The notes: generated by a model not told the origin, from the letters alone. A stretch of 64,000 nt of DNA from Deinococcus cellulosilyticus NBRC 106333 = KACC 11606 (GCF_007990775.1 NZ_BJXB01000010.1:132539-196538), one strand, 5' to 3'; counted from the stretch's first letter, positions 32,875 through 42,113 are shown. Numbers and translations: made by a program.

Positions 32875-34143
32875 TCAGGAACCCCCCAGAAAGGACCGCA
32901 GACTTGAAGCCACATTCTGAGCATGCTGCAGGTTCACAGGCCACGCCCACACCTCCACCCGGTCAGGCAGCACAAAAGGCCCGAGCACTTCCGTGAAATG
33001 CTCGTTTCTGGGGTAGAGCAATATCACCCTCTTTTGTTCTTGATTCTGAAGGTGGGTCTGCGCGTAAGCGAACATCTGGTAGAGGTCGGACTGAGAAATT
33101 CCGTAGTGGTTGCGGGTGTCCTTGCTGTCCAGGCGCTTCCATTTGGTGTCCAGAATCACCTGCTCGTGCCCCCGGGAAATCAGCACGTCTGGCCTGAGCT
33201 GGAAAATGGGCCTCTCCTGCAAGGTCGCAAGGTGCTTTGAGGAAACCTGCGCCTGAATGCGCCACCCGTAGAGTTGACCCTTCAGGAGGTGCAGCACGTA
33301 CTGTTCGTACACGTCCTGCATCGGGAAGAGCAAAGAGAAGAAAGAAGCCGCACCGAGTGTGGCAAAGGGGCTCTGTTGCCTGAGGATCATCTCGGTGGTG
33401 CCTTTGATCGGCTGGTAGTGGGTGCTGTTGCGGTCCGTGGCCCACTTCCTGAGTTCGTCTTCAAGGTTTCTGGCAGGGGAGACCCCTTCAAAGGCAAAGA
33501 GCAATTCTCTGGTGAGCCGGGCATTTTCGGCGTCCCGGGTGTTCCGGACCACGTGCAGGAGGGCAGACTGTATCAGGCGGTTCTCGGCCCGGTCCCTGTC
33601 AAACTCCTGATACTCCACAGCAAACCGGTGCTTTAAAACGCTGTTCTCCCGGATCTGCCTGCTCACATCCAGCCTGCCTTTCAGGGACAGCAGGTGGTCC
33701 TGGTGGTCGGTGTAATGGCGGATCAGGCCGCGCCGCACCACCTCCGACACCTCCAGCAGGTACCTGCGGAAAAATGCCTCATGAAACGGCACTTTTGCGG
33801 TTTCCACACTGGCATTCACACTGGTCTGGGTGCCTGGAAGAATCCCCACCGTGACCAGCATCCTGAGGAGCAAAGCCCGCTCCTCTGCTGAATTCCCCCC
33901 CTCTCCCAGCTGCACTTTTGGCAGGATTTCCAGGGTGAAGTCCGGTGCCGAAATCACCCCCACGAAATTGCCCACCTTGAAGACCTCCCGGCCCCCCAGA
34001 AACGTCAGGGTGAAAGGCATGAAGGTGTTGGGGACATTTTCCAGATAAAACTGTTTGAGGCGGTCAAAAACCTGAGCAGGCAGGCTTTTCCCAGGACCGG
34101 ACCCCCGGTGGATCACCTCATGCTCGTGCACCGTGAAGAGCAT
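32875..34143 (-). CDS. mcrC: McrC-like nuclease subunit of McrBC
   Basis: A 422-residue subunit of a type IV (modification-dependent) restriction system. Residues 1-120 are the N-terminal region that contacts the McrB ring (LEILPKVQLG and RRYLLEVSEVVRRGL). The C-terminal nuclease has the PD-(D/E)xK pattern: RPDVLISRGHEQVILDTKWKRL, with Asp, Asp and the x-Lys of DTKWK. The start codon ATG (34143) overlaps the McrB stop as TGATG; a longer frame to 34263 lies inside mcrB and is rejected. As in other McrBC pairs, McrC should cut DNA only when bound to the GTP-driven McrB ring. Length is near the usual 350-450. Confidence 0.9.
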   Translation of the reverse strand: MLFTVHEHEVIHRGSGPGKSLPAQVFDRLKQFYLENVPNTFMPFTLTFLGGREVFKVGNFVGVISAPDFTLEILPKVQLGEGGNSAEERALLLRMLVTVGILPGTQTSVNASVETAKVPFHEAFFRRYLLEVSEVVRRGLIRHYTDHQDHLLSLKGRLDVSRQIRENSVLKHRFAVEYQEFDRDRAENRLIQSALLHVVRNTRDAENARLTRELLFAFEGVSPARNLEDELRKWATDRNSTHYQPIKGTTEMILRQQSPFATLGAASFFSLLFPMQDVYEQYVLHLLKGQLYGWRIQAQVSSKHLATLQERPIFQLRPDVLISRGHEQVILDTKWKRLDSKDTRNHYGISQSDLYQMFAYAQTHLQNQEQKRVILLYPRNEHFTEVLGPFVLPDRVEVWAWPVNLQHAQNVASSLRSFLGGS

Positions 34144-36599
34144 CACAGCCCCTGAAAAAGGTGGTCTGGCAGGGAACTGTAGATTTTCTGGTAGGCGCTC
34201 ACGTTCCTGAAAGCCTCGGGGTTCACCCGGTATATGGCCCTCGGGCGGCTCTGGGGCACCCACAGGGTGGTTTCCTCCTCACTGACCTCCAGCACGAATT
34301 GCTCGTCTGTGCGGGAGGTCTGGTCGTCAGCGAGCACCATGCGAATCCTGCCCCAGTCCTCAAAGAAGTACTCTTCCAGTAAAGGCAGAATGCGGTCTTG
34401 CATGATGGAAGCGAGGGTGTTCAGGGTCGGGTTTTCATGCAGGGGCATCAGGTAGGCGTGCCCGATGGTGTGGTCCCGGTCAAAGAGCACCTCAATTCGA
34501 CGGTTGATGGCATGCAGCATGCGCCTCACATTCACCCCCGCACAATCCTGAGGCAGCACCTCTGGTCTGGGGGGAAGTTCCCGGAATTCAAAACGCCTGC
34601 GCAGGGCAATGTCCATCTGGGTGAGGCTGCGGTCTGCGGTGTTCATGGTGCCGATGATGTGCAGGTTACCCGGTACTGCGAAGTCCTCTTTCGAGTAGGG
34701 AAGCCGCACCGTGAGCTGTTCTGCAGCCCCAAGCCGCTTTGAAGGCTCAAGCAGGGTGATCAGTTCCCCGAAAATGCGCGAGATGTTTCCCCTGTTGATT
34801 TCATCGATGACCAGCACGCAGGAAGGGGCATGAGGTGCAGCCTCTGTTGATTCAGGGATGGGGGTTGAGACGCCCAGGAACCGGGAGAGCACCATGTACG
34901 GTGTGACTTTGGTGGACAGGTAAGGGTTGAGGGTGAAGGTGTTGAAGTTTCCTCCATACTCTTCAAAAAAGGATTCCTGCCTTCCTTTGAACAGCCAGCG
35001 AACTGGAAGTACATGCTGATAATCCTGGTGGACAAGCCCTGGAGGGTGGGCATCAAAATGATAGGGTCCTCTGACCACCCCCACAGCATCCACCAGTGCG
35101 CCACCTGAAGAAAGCACCATCAGGGTTCCTTCTGGAAGGGTGGAGAGGTTTCGCAGGATGTGCTGTCTGCTTTTCAGTTCTTGCAGTTGTTCTTCCTGTT
35201 TTGGAGTGGGGTGGCGCAAATCACCCACGTGCCCGAAATGCACCCGCACCTCGTTGTGGTCCAGGCAGTAACTGAGGGTGGGTCCATCCTGAATGCTGAT
35301 CTTCCAGAGGGTCTTTTGCAGATCAATCCCTTGCTCAAGGGCGTAAGCTTCCACTTCAGGAGATGTGCCCTGGGTTGCTGCAGATTCTGGAGCAGGCTGT
35401 GCCTGAGGCTCATCCACAATGAGCAGATCCAGTGCCCTCTGGGAGAGGGTCTTGAAGATCCCATCCCGCACCACATACCTGACCTGTCCATCCTCGGTGG
35501 TCTCGGCCCGGATGCCCTCCACGAAATCCTCGTAGGTGAAGCTCTGGTGGAAGGTGACGAATTCCACCCGACCTGCAGACCTCAGGCCCTCGAAAACCTG
35601 CACTTTCTGGACCCGTGGGCTGTTCAGGTGCTCTGGGGACAGGAGTTTCAGCACCTCATCCACCACGCCATAGGTTTTGCCTGTGCCCGGAGGACCGTAA
35701 AGGATCAGGTTGGTGGCAGGACCTGCAGGTGCGACGCGGATTTTCTTCACAGGTGGTTTTTCTGCTGCAACAGGTTTTTTGAGTTCCGGTGCGTGCTTCC
35801 AGGCCAGGGCCATCAGTTCAAAGGGTTTCAGACCAGTGCGCTCCATGAGTGCCTGTGTGAACACCCTCCAGCTCTGGAAGTCAAAGGTTTCTGGGACGTT
35901 CACCCCGTAACGGGCAGCGAGGCGTTCGATGTACACGTTGAGGGGCAGGTACACCTCGGGGTTCATGAAGTAGCACGCCACCGTGGCCTTGTTGAACACA
36001 GGAATGTGCTGCTGAAGGGCATGGAATTGTTCCTCGGACAGAGCACCATTCCGGGCTGCTTTGAAGAGGGTCCGTCCCAGTTCCAGGATGAACCCGGTGT
36101 CCTGTTCTCCAGTGTAATACTGACCTGCATCAAGTTTTGCCCCAAAGTAATGGGTGGGGGTGGGTGCTTCCATCTGCAGCAGGAAGTGGATGCCCTGAAT
36201 GCTCTTTTCCCGGTGCCTGGGAAGGTAGGGGGCGGCACACAGGGCAACGAGGTTCAAGGGCTCAGTCTGGGGAATCAACAGGCGCTGCAACTCATGAAGC
36301 ACCTGCGGGTCCAGATCGGGATTTTCGAGGGCTTTCAGGTAAGCCCGGTGGAAGTGAATCCAGTCCGCATCCTGCGCTTCGAGCAGCAAAGATTTCTGGC
36401 GGATGCGGAAAGTGCCCCGGTCGGTTCTCTCGAGCACATCTTTCATGTGCTCATAAAGGTGTGCTGTGAGGGTGGGCCTCTGGTAGGTCGTTCCCTGGTC
36501 CTGAAGGTACTTGAGGATCTCCTGGGCAGTGGCCGTGGGTGGGTCCCGGTCTGCAGTGAGGGCAGTGATGGCATTGAGGATTTCTTGCCTTGCAGTCAT
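34143..36599 (-). CDS. mcrB: McrB-like AAA+ GTPase with EVE-like insertion
   Basis: An 818-residue motor of a type IV restriction system. Residues 1-70 resemble a winged helix (TAQEILKYLQDQGTTYQRPTL). Residues 70-280 are a domain I do not recognise. The AAA+ motor starts at about 300 with Walker A LILYGPPGTGKTY and has VLVIDEINRGNISRIFGELI (Walker B) and the McrB signature IIGTMNTADRSLTQMDIALRRRFEF. Between Walker A and B lies an insert of about 130 residues, with TLMVLSSGGALVDAVGVVRG and HVLPVRWLFKG, that looks like an EVE/PUA-like modified-base reader. AAAAAGGA precedes the ATG. It is divergent from a WYL regulator 208 nt away, which probably controls it. Confidence 0.88.
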   Translation of the reverse strand: MTARQEILNAITALTADRDPPTATAQEILKYLQDQGTTYQRPTLTAHLYEHMKDVLERTDRGTFRIRQKSLLLEAQDADWIHFHRAYLKALENPDLDPQVLHELQRLLIPQTEPLNLVALCAAPYLPRHREKSIQGIHFLLQMEAPTPTHYFGAKLDAGQYYTGEQDTGFILELGRTLFKAARNGALSEEQFHALQQHIPVFNKATVACYFMNPEVYLPLNVYIERLAARYGVNVPETFDFQSWRVFTQALMERTGLKPFELMALAWKHAPELKKPVAAEKPPVKKIRVAPAGPATNLILYGPPGTGKTYGVVDEVLKLLSPEHLNSPRVQKVQVFEGLRSAGRVEFVTFHQSFTYEDFVEGIRAETTEDGQVRYVVRDGIFKTLSQRALDLLIVDEPQAQPAPESAATQGTSPEVEAYALEQGIDLQKTLWKISIQDGPTLSYCLDHNEVRVHFGHVGDLRHPTPKQEEQLQELKSRQHILRNLSTLPEGTLMVLSSGGALVDAVGVVRGPYHFDAHPPGLVHQDYQHVLPVRWLFKGRQESFFEEYGGNFNTFTLNPYLSTKVTPYMVLSRFLGVSTPIPESTEAAPHAPSCVLVIDEINRGNISRIFGELITLLEPSKRLGAAEQLTVRLPYSKEDFAVPGNLHIIGTMNTADRSLTQMDIALRRRFEFRELPPRPEVLPQDCAGVNVRRMLHAINRRIEVLFDRDHTIGHAYLMPLHENPTLNTLASIMQDRILPLLEEYFFEDWGRIRMVLADDQTSRTDEQFVLEVSEEETTLWVPQSRPRAIYRVNPEAFRNVSAYQKIYSSLPDHLFQGL

Positions 36600-36807
36600 G
36601 AATTCCGTCCTTTTTTGAGGGTCAGTTTACCGCATGTCTCGGGTTCAACGACAAACCCGGGGAAAGCAAAGCCCCAGCGTTCTGTTGTAAAAATCCCTGG
36701 TTTCTCTCTTCCCTCCACGCTACACCAGCAGTGCGACAGAAAATGTCGTCAGCTGAAGTTACACTGAGTCATCCGGGTGACACTGAATCCTGTCGGGAGG
36801 AAGCAAC
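36600..36807. promoter_or_regulatory. Divergent control region of mcrBC and the WYL gene
   Basis: Two short inverted repeats lie upstream of the WYL gene: CGACA-gaaaa-TGTCG (36734-36748) and GTCA-tccggg-TGAC (about 36768-36781). WYL regulators of the BrxR/CapW kind bind inverted repeats between themselves and the defence genes they repress, so either could be an operator. Confidence 0.35.
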
Positions 36808-37803
36808 ATGAATCTGTCTGGCCGCACCATCCACAAAAGTGAACGCCTCATGCGCATTCTGGACATCCTCAAGTACACTGCCCTCAACACCACCGAACTG
36901 AGAAAACGCCTGGGCCTTCCCGACACCCAGACCCGCACCCTGCAACGGGACCTTGAACTCCTCGTTGAGCGGGAGGATCTGGTGCGCCGCACAGATGGAC
37001 GTTACACCACAAAGGCCAGAAAGCCTGCTGCCCTGAACCCGGCAGAAGCCCTCGCTGCGTACTCTGCAGCAAGGCTCCTTTTCCACCATGCTTCCGAGTA
37101 CAACGAGCATTACCTGACCACCCTGGAGAAACTCACCCATAATCTTCCTGAGCCCGTGCGCAAAGTCGCCGAGCAGATGAACAGGGTGTACCGCGAGAAG
37201 CCCAATCGGAGACAGAGCCGCAGCCTGGAGCACTGCTCACTGGCCTGGCTGGAAGGCCGATGGCTCAAATTTGATTACCATGCCCCCTCCACTGGAAAGA
37301 AACGCACGGTGGAGCTCTCCATTTACTTCATTGAAATCAACCCGCACAACCGCTCTGCCTACGCCATCGGGTTTGAGCGCACCAGCAAAAAACCGTCCAT
37401 CCGGGTGTTCAAAGTGTCCCGCATGATGGGCACCCTGGTCCTGAACGAGCCCTGCGAGATTCCAGAGGATTTCAATGCACTGGGATTCATGCAGCACGCC
37501 TGGGGGGTCAGTGTGGGAGATCCACAGAAACTGGTCCTGAGATTCAAGCCAGAGGCCAGAGAGCGACTCCTGGAAGAACATCTGGAAGAACGGGCCGACC
37601 GCTTTGAGCTTCTTGAGGATGGTTTCACCTGCGTGGACCTGACCGTGGCCAACGTGTGGGAAGTGGTGCCCTGGATCAAGGGCTGGGGGGCATGGGTGCG
37701 GGTGGAGGAGCCCCTGTTTCTGAGGGATGAACTGATCAGGCAGTTGCAGGAGGCACTGGAGTACTACAGCGATGCTGAGCCGCAGGAGGTTTTGAGCTCC
37801 TGA
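36808..37803 (+). CDS. WYL-domain transcriptional regulator
   Basis: A 331-residue regulator. The N-terminal winged helix-turn-helix reads RLMRILDILKYTALNTTELRKRL and then RTLQRDLELLVEREDLVRR. The C-terminal half is a WYL domain (WLKFDYHAPSTGKKR, AYAIGFERTSKKPSIRVFKVSRM) followed by a WCX-like end. The WYL core residues diverge from the strict W-Y-L triad. BrxR and CapW, which repress phage-defence operons and sense infection or nucleic-acid ligands, have this architecture. It starts at ATG 36808 after GGGAGG, is divergent from mcrBC, and is followed 69 nt downstream by an unrecognised membrane protein on the same strand, so it may control both. Confidence 0.85.
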   Translation: MNLSGRTIHKSERLMRILDILKYTALNTTELRKRLGLPDTQTRTLQRDLELLVEREDLVRRTDGRYTTKARKPAALNPAEALAAYSAARLLFHHASEYNEHYLTTLEKLTHNLPEPVRKVAEQMNRVYREKPNRRQSRSLEHCSLAWLEGRWLKFDYHAPSTGKKRTVELSIYFIEINPHNRSAYAIGFERTSKKPSIRVFKVSRMMGTLVLNEPCEIPEDFNALGFMQHAWGVSVGDPQKLVLRFKPEARERLLEEHLEERADRFELLEDGFTCVDLTVANVWEVVPWIKGWGAWVRVEEPLFLRDELIRQLQEALEYYSDAEPQEVLSS

Positions 37804-37872
37804 ATTGTGGAAAAGCAGAAACACGCCAGAGGTTTAAAACCATCATGCAACAACTCGTTTGTGGAGGTAACA

Positions 37873-39303
37873 ATGAGCAAACAGGACGTTCTCAAACAGA
37901 ATGCTGACATTGCAGGAATCGCTGAAGGCATCAATCAGAGTGCTGAAAATTACTCTGAAAATGCCATGTTCAACAATCCCAGAGGGCATGGGCTGGCCGC
38001 TGAACATGCCAATCACATGTTTGATGTTTTGACAGGCCAGAAAGCAGAGCATGTGGGTTCAAACAACATCAAGGACGGTGCAGATCGCATTGTCAACGGC
38101 ATTCAGATCCAATCCAAGTACTGTGCCAGTGGCGGGAAGTGTGTGCAGGAATGCTTCAATGAGCAGGGACATTTCAGGTACCTAAACCCGGATGGGACGC
38201 CCATGCAGATTGAGGTGCCGAGCGATATGTATGATTCGGCGGTGCAGTCCATGCGCACCCGCATTGAAAAAGGGACCATCCCGGGAGTGAGCGATCCAGC
38301 AGAAGCAGAAAACATCATACGCAAAGGCCACTTCACCTATGAGCAGGTGAAACGCATTGCCCAAGCTGGAACCATTGAAGGCCTCACCTATGATGCTGTT
38401 CGAGGAATTCGGCTGGCCGGGACTTCGGCAGGCATCACTGCAGTGATCAGCTTTGCTGTGGGGATCTGGCGCAAAGAGGACATCGCCACTGCCCTGAAAA
38501 CAGCAGTCCTGTCAGGTCTTCACTCTGGAGGGGTTGCCTGGGTCAGCAGCATTGCCGCGGCCCAGGTGGGCCGTACAGGATTGGAAAAAGGTTTGCGTCC
38601 TGCCACAGACTGGGTGGTCAAGCAACTGGGACCAAAGGCCACCCGCTGGATTGCCACGGGTCTGCGCAATGGGAAACCCCTTTATGGTGCGGCTGCCGCC
38701 AGCCATGTCAGCAAAATTCTGCGGGGCAATGTGGTGACTTCAGCCATCACCGTGGTGGTGCTTTCCAGCCAGGACATGGTGAAACTGTTCAGACGCCAGA
38801 TTTCAGGTGCACAGCTGTTCAAGAACGTCACCATCACCACAGCAAGCGTGGCGGGAGGGGTAGGGGGAACCCTTGCGGCCAGTGCCATTGGCACCATGAT
38901 TTTCCCCGGGGTGGGAACAGTGGTAGGAGCGCTCATTGGCATCACTGGAGGACTTCTGGGAGGCAAATTCTCCAAAGATGCCACCCAAAAAGTCATGGAC
39001 CGGTTCATTCAGGACGATTCCAGAAAGCTGCTGTCCATCATCGAAAATGTGTTTGTCACAGAAGCCGAGGGCTTTTTGCTCAGTGAACAAGAAGGTGAAG
39101 CTGTGGTGGCTGCTCTGAGGAACCTGGACCTTGGGAAGAAGCTGCTGGAAATGCATGCCAGCAAAGACCATCAAGAGTACGCCAGACAACTGCTCGTTCC
39201 TCTGATGGAAGCAGAGGTGGCAAAGCGTGAAAAAGTGACTCCTCCCAGTGAGGAGGAACTGATGGTGGCACTGGCCGAAGTGCTGGAATTCGCAGCTGAC
39301 TGA
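37873..39303 (+). CDS. Unrecognised protein with glycine-rich membrane helices
   Basis: A 476-residue protein I do not recognise. The first 190 residues look soluble and well ordered, with GLAAEHANHMFDVLTGQ, IQIQSKYCASGGKCVQECF (three cysteines) and EAENIIRKGHFTYEQVKRIA. Then come hydrophobic, glycine/alanine-rich segments: LAGTSAGITAVISFAVGIW (about 197-215), a region around 230-250, SAITVVVLSS, and SVAGGVGGTLAASAIGTMIF with VGALIGITGGLLGG. The last 110 residues are charged and helical. The glycine-zipper-like repeats suggest insertion into membranes. The ATG follows GGAGGT. Its position next to a WYL regulator and McrBC makes an antiviral role possible, but this is only guilt by association. 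Confidence 0.75.
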   Translation: MSKQDVLKQNADIAGIAEGINQSAENYSENAMFNNPRGHGLAAEHANHMFDVLTGQKAEHVGSNNIKDGADRIVNGIQIQSKYCASGGKCVQECFNEQGHFRYLNPDGTPMQIEVPSDMYDSAVQSMRTRIEKGTIPGVSDPAEAENIIRKGHFTYEQVKRIAQAGTIEGLTYDAVRGIRLAGTSAGITAVISFAVGIWRKEDIATALKTAVLSGLHSGGVAWVSSIAAAQVGRTGLEKGLRPATDWVVKQLGPKATRWIATGLRNGKPLYGAAAASHVSKILRGNVVTSAITVVVLSSQDMVKLFRRQISGAQLFKNVTITTASVAGGVGGTLAASAIGTMIFPGVGTVVGALIGITGGLLGGKFSKDATQKVMDRFIQDDSRKLLSIIENVFVTEAEGFLLSEQEGEAVVAALRNLDLGKKLLEMHASKDHQEYARQLLVPLMEAEVAKREKVTPPSEEELMVALAEVLEFAAD

Positions 39304-39311
39304 AATGATGA

Positions 39312-39353
39312 CAGAACAATAAAATGGGCTTACAAACCCATTTTATTGTTCTG
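39312..39353 (+). terminator. Terminator-like hairpin
   Basis: A 17-bp perfect stem (39312-39328 with 39337-39353, CAGAACAATAAAATGGG and its complement) with an 8-nt loop lies 8 nt after the stop of the membrane protein. The lower stem is AT-rich, so one arm supplies a TTTTATTGTT stretch. Confidence 0.8.
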
Positions 39354-39498
39354 GGTGAATGCATCCCTGGCTGGCCTTCCTCAAAACATGATCCCAGGAT
39401 CTGAGTCAGGAAATGAAGGTCGGTTTCTGAATGCCCAGGTTGCTCTTAAAGCTGCTTCCGGAGTTTCAGCAAAGACTGATTTTCAGTAAGATGACCCC

Positions 39499-40428
39499 AT
39501 GATTCTGAAAGCTGCAGCCCACCCTCCCACCGATGACAAATTGCAGACAGCCGGACAGAAAGCAGAAAAACAGATGGCTTACTACCTGGAACGGGCGTTT
39601 GGAAATGATCCGTTGGTGCTGGTCTTTCATGACCTGCGCATTGAGCATGGCGGTTTTGCCTGCCAGATGGACCACCTGATTCTGCACAGCTGGGGCTGGA
39701 TCATCATTGAGTCGAAAAGTGTGGTCAGTGAGGTGCAAATCAATGCCCACGGTGAGTGGTCCCGCAAGTGGAACGGACGTTTCCAGGGCATGGCCTCTCC
39801 GGTGCGGCAGGCAGAGCGGCAACAGGAACTTTTTGATGCTTTCATGGATGAGGAGATACCAAAACGCATGAGCCGTCGTCTGGGCCTGCTGGGTCCCATC
39901 CGGGCCAGAGAATTCCAGAGTGAGGTGCTGGTGGCGATCAGCGATCAGGGTCTCATTTCGGGCAACAACCGTCCTGCGGGGGTCCTGAAAGCAGATGCGG
40001 TGGTCGAGGAAGTCAAAAACCGCATTCACCGCAGCCAGAAAGCTGCCCGTGCTCTTTTTTCAAACCGACAGGAATTTGGCAGCACCCACCTCACAGCATT
40101 CGGTCAGCTTCTGGTGTCAAGCCACAAGCCTTCCCCTCTGACCAGGTTCCTGATCCCTCAGACGGACAAGAAAGCTGCCCCTGCAAGGTCACAACAGACA
40201 GCACAGTCAGAATCAAAGCACTGCCGGGTGTGTCGCAGTGAAAGGCTGGAAATGCTGTGGGGCAAATACGGGTATTACTTCCATTGCCTGGACTGTGAAC
40301 AGAACACCCCCATCAGTGACGTTTTTCCAGCGTTCAAGAATGGGTACAAAATCCGCAAGCAAGGTCGGGAGTTCTTTCTGGAGCACGCAGGCAAAGGCAC
40401 ATCTGTGCTGTTTCATGTGAATCCCTGA
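39499..40428 (+). CDS. NERD-domain protein with C-terminal zinc ribbon
   Basis: A 309-residue protein. Residues 20-150 are a NERD (nuclease-related) domain, of the restriction-endonuclease-like fold: GQKAEKQMAYYLERAF, then FACQMDHLILHSWGWIIIESKSV, which holds the Asp and the E-x-K of the predicted active site. The C-terminal 70 residues carry HCRVCRSERLEM and FHCLDCEQNTP, two CxxC knuckles of a zinc ribbon. NERD proteins often sit with DNA-processing or defence genes; activity on DNA is a family prediction. TAAGAT (39487-39492) lies 6 nt before the ATG, as in leaderless genes. It is a single gene, between the membrane protein's terminator and the large motor operon. Confidence 0.82.
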   Translation: MILKAAAHPPTDDKLQTAGQKAEKQMAYYLERAFGNDPLVLVFHDLRIEHGGFACQMDHLILHSWGWIIIESKSVVSEVQINAHGEWSRKWNGRFQGMASPVRQAERQQELFDAFMDEEIPKRMSRRLGLLGPIRAREFQSEVLVAISDQGLISGNNRPAGVLKADAVVEEVKNRIHRSQKAARALFSNRQEFGSTHLTAFGQLLVSSHKPSPLTRFLIPQTDKKAAPARSQQTAQSESKHCRVCRSERLEMLWGKYGYYFHCLDCEQNTPISDVFPAFKNGYKIRKQGREFFLEHAGKGTSVLFHVNP

Positions 40429-40807
40429 GGCAGAGCCTCTCATCAGCACTTTCCGTCCCAATTTGCTGTTTGCTGGACGGGATGGGCATCCTATTGTGGC
40501 AATGGTGCGTCACAACCTGTCGTTTCTGTGGTGTGCAATGGTCATGGGTGAGCCATGATTGTGAAGACCTGACAGACCCATCATTTGACAACGAGAAAAT
40601 CCCTGTTCTCTCGTGGTCTGGTCGAGCAGGAGTTTTGCTGCAAGAGAAAGCAGGATTGAACCGACAACTTTATTTTGTTCTGATTTTGTAATGGGTTTTT
40701 AGGTGTATTTACCTATTTGATCACTTGTACTTTCAAAAATCAGTTTAAAATAAAGTCTGTAAAATTGCGCACAGTTTCTCAGCCCTTTTCTTTTGGAGGT
40801 TTTACCC
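40429..40807 (+). other. Upstream region of the tubulin/ZorAB-like operon
   Basis: About 380 nt without a supported gene. The last 130 nt are AT-rich and hold TTGTAC (about 40725) and TAAAAT (about 40746), spaced 15 nt apart, as a weak promoter candidate, then GGAGG at 40796-40800 before the first ATG. A short frame at 40470-40691 is not preceded by a ribosome binding site and is not credible. Confidence 0.45.
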
Positions 40808-42097
40808 ATGATGGGCCATCAGCGTATATTAGTTGCCCTTGCCCTCGGAATTCTGGGGGGTGCTGCGGCACAGGAGGGGCAGTCCGAACAGCCCAAACTG
40901 GACCAGACGGTCCTGGAACAATCTGCCTCCATCCTCTACCAGACCCTTCAGGAGGCCCTGCAAGAAGTGCAGGGTGATCCAGAGCAGAAGCACCTCAATG
41001 TGGCATTCGCCTTCAGCACCGGGCACTTTGCACAGGACCCCACCATGGCGCAGGCGGCACGGGAGATTGCGAACCTGTTTGTCAGAGACCACATGATTGA
41101 AGGGGACCAGATCTCCGCCTATGCCTGGGAGATGAACGTGTGGTCCCACCCAGGTGCGGAATTCAACCCTTACACCCTGCCTGCCAGCCTGAAAGACGAT
41201 GCTGCAAAGGCACAGGTGAACCGCCTGTGGCCCCTCTCTGCACAACCTGACACCGCAGGAGGACATGACACCGAACAGACCATTGTGGAGCTCTCTGAGC
41301 AACTGCAGGGCAAAAACACAGTTCTGGTGCTGCTCACCAACACTGCATACAGTGTGGCCTCCGACAGCCAGAAACCCATCGGGACCCGTTCTGAAACCTA
41401 TCAGAAGGTTCTGGAAGGCTGGAAGCGGCTCAGCAGCAACAGTGCCAGTGGGGCTTCCGTGCAGTTGCCTTTTCAGGAGCAGGGTGGAAAGCGCCGCACC
41501 CTGGATGCTGTGTTGGTGCTGCCCAACGATTACCAGCCTGCTGCACTTGACAAGGGCAGCCGAACAGAGCAACTGGTTGCTGCCCAGAAAGCTGCAAAAC
41601 AACCCAACCTGTTGTGGGTCTACATTGTTGCAGGTGTCCTGATTCTGGGTGTGCTGGTTTTCTTGCTCACCAGGCAAAGAAATCCTGCACCCACAGGTGG
41701 GTCCACCAAAGCAGCACGGGCCAGCAAAGCTCCCCTTGAACTGGAAATTGGAAAATCCAGTTTTGCGATCCCCGGTCCCAAAGATCCTCCGCTCATCTGT
41801 CAGGTGCGCAAGGATCAGGGCATTCCTGCCTCTGATCGGGTCACCCTGATCTCCGAAAAGAACATTCCAGCAGACCTCGCCCAGCTTGAACGGGACAGAG
41901 ACAGCATCCTCATCAAGGTGGCCGATGGGGTGAAACTCCACTCCATCGATGGTCAACCTCCCCAGAAACCTCTGATTCCTTTGCGTGAAGGCCTCTACCG
42001 CATTGAACTTCGCGGCCAGTACCAGGAGAAACCCACCCTGCCTCCCCGCCCCTTTCAGCAAGAACTGAAGATCCGCATCCGTCCTCAGGCGGAATGA
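40808..42097 (+). CDS. Membrane-anchored protein opening the motor operon
   Basis: A 429-residue protein I cannot place in a family. MGHQRILVALALGILGGAAA is a cleavable-type signal sequence. A domain of about 240 residues outside the membrane follows, with alternating strands and helices (LNVAFAFSTGHFAQDP, NTVLVLLTNTAYSVASDS) that recall a von Willebrand A fold without a clear DxSxS site. One membrane helix (about 267-288, LLWVYIVAGVLILGVLVFLL) leads to a basic linker and a cytoplasmic domain of about 130 residues, rich in strands. GGAGG lies before ATG 40808. It is the first of six closely spaced genes, so its outer domain could sense envelope events and its inner domain could contact the tubulin-like protein. 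Confidence 0.75.
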   Translation: MMGHQRILVALALGILGGAAAQEGQSEQPKLDQTVLEQSASILYQTLQEALQEVQGDPEQKHLNVAFAFSTGHFAQDPTMAQAAREIANLFVRDHMIEGDQISAYAWEMNVWSHPGAEFNPYTLPASLKDDAAKAQVNRLWPLSAQPDTAGGHDTEQTIVELSEQLQGKNTVLVLLTNTAYSVASDSQKPIGTRSETYQKVLEGWKRLSSNSASGASVQLPFQEQGGKRRTLDAVLVLPNDYQPAALDKGSRTEQLVAAQKAAKQPNLLWVYIVAGVLILGVLVFLLTRQRNPAPTGGSTKAARASKAPLELEIGKSSFAIPGPKDPPLICQVRKDQGIPASDRVTLISEKNIPADLAQLERDRDSILIKVADGVKLHSIDGQPPQKPLIPLREGLYRIELRGQYQEKPTLPPRPFQQELKIRIRPQAE

Positions 42098-42113
42098 CCT
42101 TTAAGGAGACACC

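Noticed and set aside
34144..34263. Longer mcrC start at 34263 (minus strand)
   Set aside because: The extra 40 residues lie inside the mcrB 3' end; the TGATG overlap at 34143 is the normal arrangement.
40470..40691. Small 73-codon frame before the motor operon
   Set aside because: No ribosome binding site, odd Trp/Cys-rich composition and no family resemblance.
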